This document shows, in pieces, positions 56,346 to 64,000 of a stretch of 64,000 nt of DNA. The stretch spans positions 1,178,001-1,242,000 of the forward strand of contig NW_026907680.1 in the NCBI RefSeq assembly GCF_028389875.1, given 5' to 3'. Under the pieces are notes generated by a model. It saw only the letters and a program-made list of their open reading frames with translations, was not told the DNA's origin and did no database searches. Source of the DNA: Rhea pennata. Lineage: Eukaryota > Chordata > Aves > Rheiformes > Rheidae. The position numbers and the translations under genes are program-made. The stretch's first letter is position 1. Each line of letters opens with the position of its first letter.

Positions 56346-56903
56346 GCGCGCCCGCGTGTGTGTGTGTGTGTGTGTGGCGTGGTGTGTGCTAGAGTGATGA
56401 GAGGAGTAGAATATGTAGGAAGCGTTATTTCTGTTACATAGGGCATTTTGTGGTGTAAAGGGGGGAGGGTGTGGGGAGGGTACAGAGCTGTCCTGAGCTG
56501 ACAGAAGGAGATAGGTGGGTGTTTTCAGTAGGAAAACTGCCAGGTTGTGCAAGATGTTTTCTTGGTCTGTTTTCCTTGCTTGGAGAAGGCAGTGTTGCCT
56601 CAGCATTCCGAAAAATGCTATTTCTCAAAAACGCTGTTGGAATCTGGCTCTCTTTTCTGTCCTCTGTACCTCAGTGGAGAAAATGGAAACTGTTTCACTG
56701 TGAAGAGGTGACAGTGCTTATGCAGTTTATAAGAGGAATATTGTTTGGGGTTTTTTGTTTTTGTTTTTTGTTTTTTGTTTTTAAACCACTGAAGCTCATT
56801 CTTAACACTACACACGATTTGGTACCTCAATGTGAAGTCCTTTTATGTAATTTCTTTTTGCTTTTTTACTTTTTTAAAGGTCTTGTACAGAGTGAGAATC
56901 TAA

Positions 56904-64000
<7,097 letters not shown>

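Overview
The window is avian nuclear DNA. It carries many CR1 LINE fragments with the bird-type 3' end, spliced vertebrate genes with canonical GT/AG introns, GC-rich CpG-island promoters, and an intron-bearing TMEM209 gene. Most of it (1-54.8 kb) is a mosaic of recent segmental duplications. Only the last 9 kb looks like ordinary single-copy gene territory.

Layout. 0-16.5 kb, minus strand: a Ser/Gly-rich terminal exon (1.7-2.4 kb), an unrecognised 299-bp exon (3.1-3.4 kb), about four head-to-tail 1.6-kb units carrying CCDC81-like exons (3.5-10.4 kb), and a phase-consistent CCDC81-like gene with two HU-type domains (11.5-15.5 kb). 16.5-23.5 kb: the left arm of a large inverted repeat, containing a CARD-encoding mini-gene on the minus strand (21.6-22.2 kb) with a CpG-island promoter (23.2-23.5 kb). 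23.5-28.0 kb: another Ser-rich terminal exon and more CCDC81-like modules. 28.0-31.8 kb, minus strand: a multi-exon cation/proton exchanger gene (YccF/DUF307 segment plus CaCA exchanger) that loses its 3' end at a rearrangement junction. 31.8-32.7 kb: an inverted, expanded Ser-rich exon. 32.7-35.4 kb, minus strand: an inverted fragment of TMEM209. 35.4-38.5 kb: a direct, nearly identical copy of 22.2-25.3 kb. 38.5-39.2 kb: a probable solo LTR. 39.2-41.8 kb: more modules. 42.3-54.8 kb: the right arm of the inverted repeat, with a second CARD copy at 43.4-44.0 kb. 54.8-64 kb: duplicated CpG promoter and the 5' two thirds of TMEM209 on the plus strand.

How the parts relate. Three gene families are represented: CCDC81-like HU-domain genes (centrosome/cytoskeleton-associated family), a CARD protein most like the NLRP1/ASC-type CARD, and pieces of two unrelated neighbours (TMEM209 and the exchanger) trapped in the duplications. 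The junctions are sharp and lie inside exons, so each duplicate of a neighbour gene is truncated. Intact reading frames persist in the HU exons, one CARD copy, every copy of an 86-bp CCDC81-like exon and the Ser-rich tails, so parts of the locus are probably still expressed. Exon boundaries were read by eye from splice consensus, reading phase and family similarity remembered from known proteins; no alignment or search was run.
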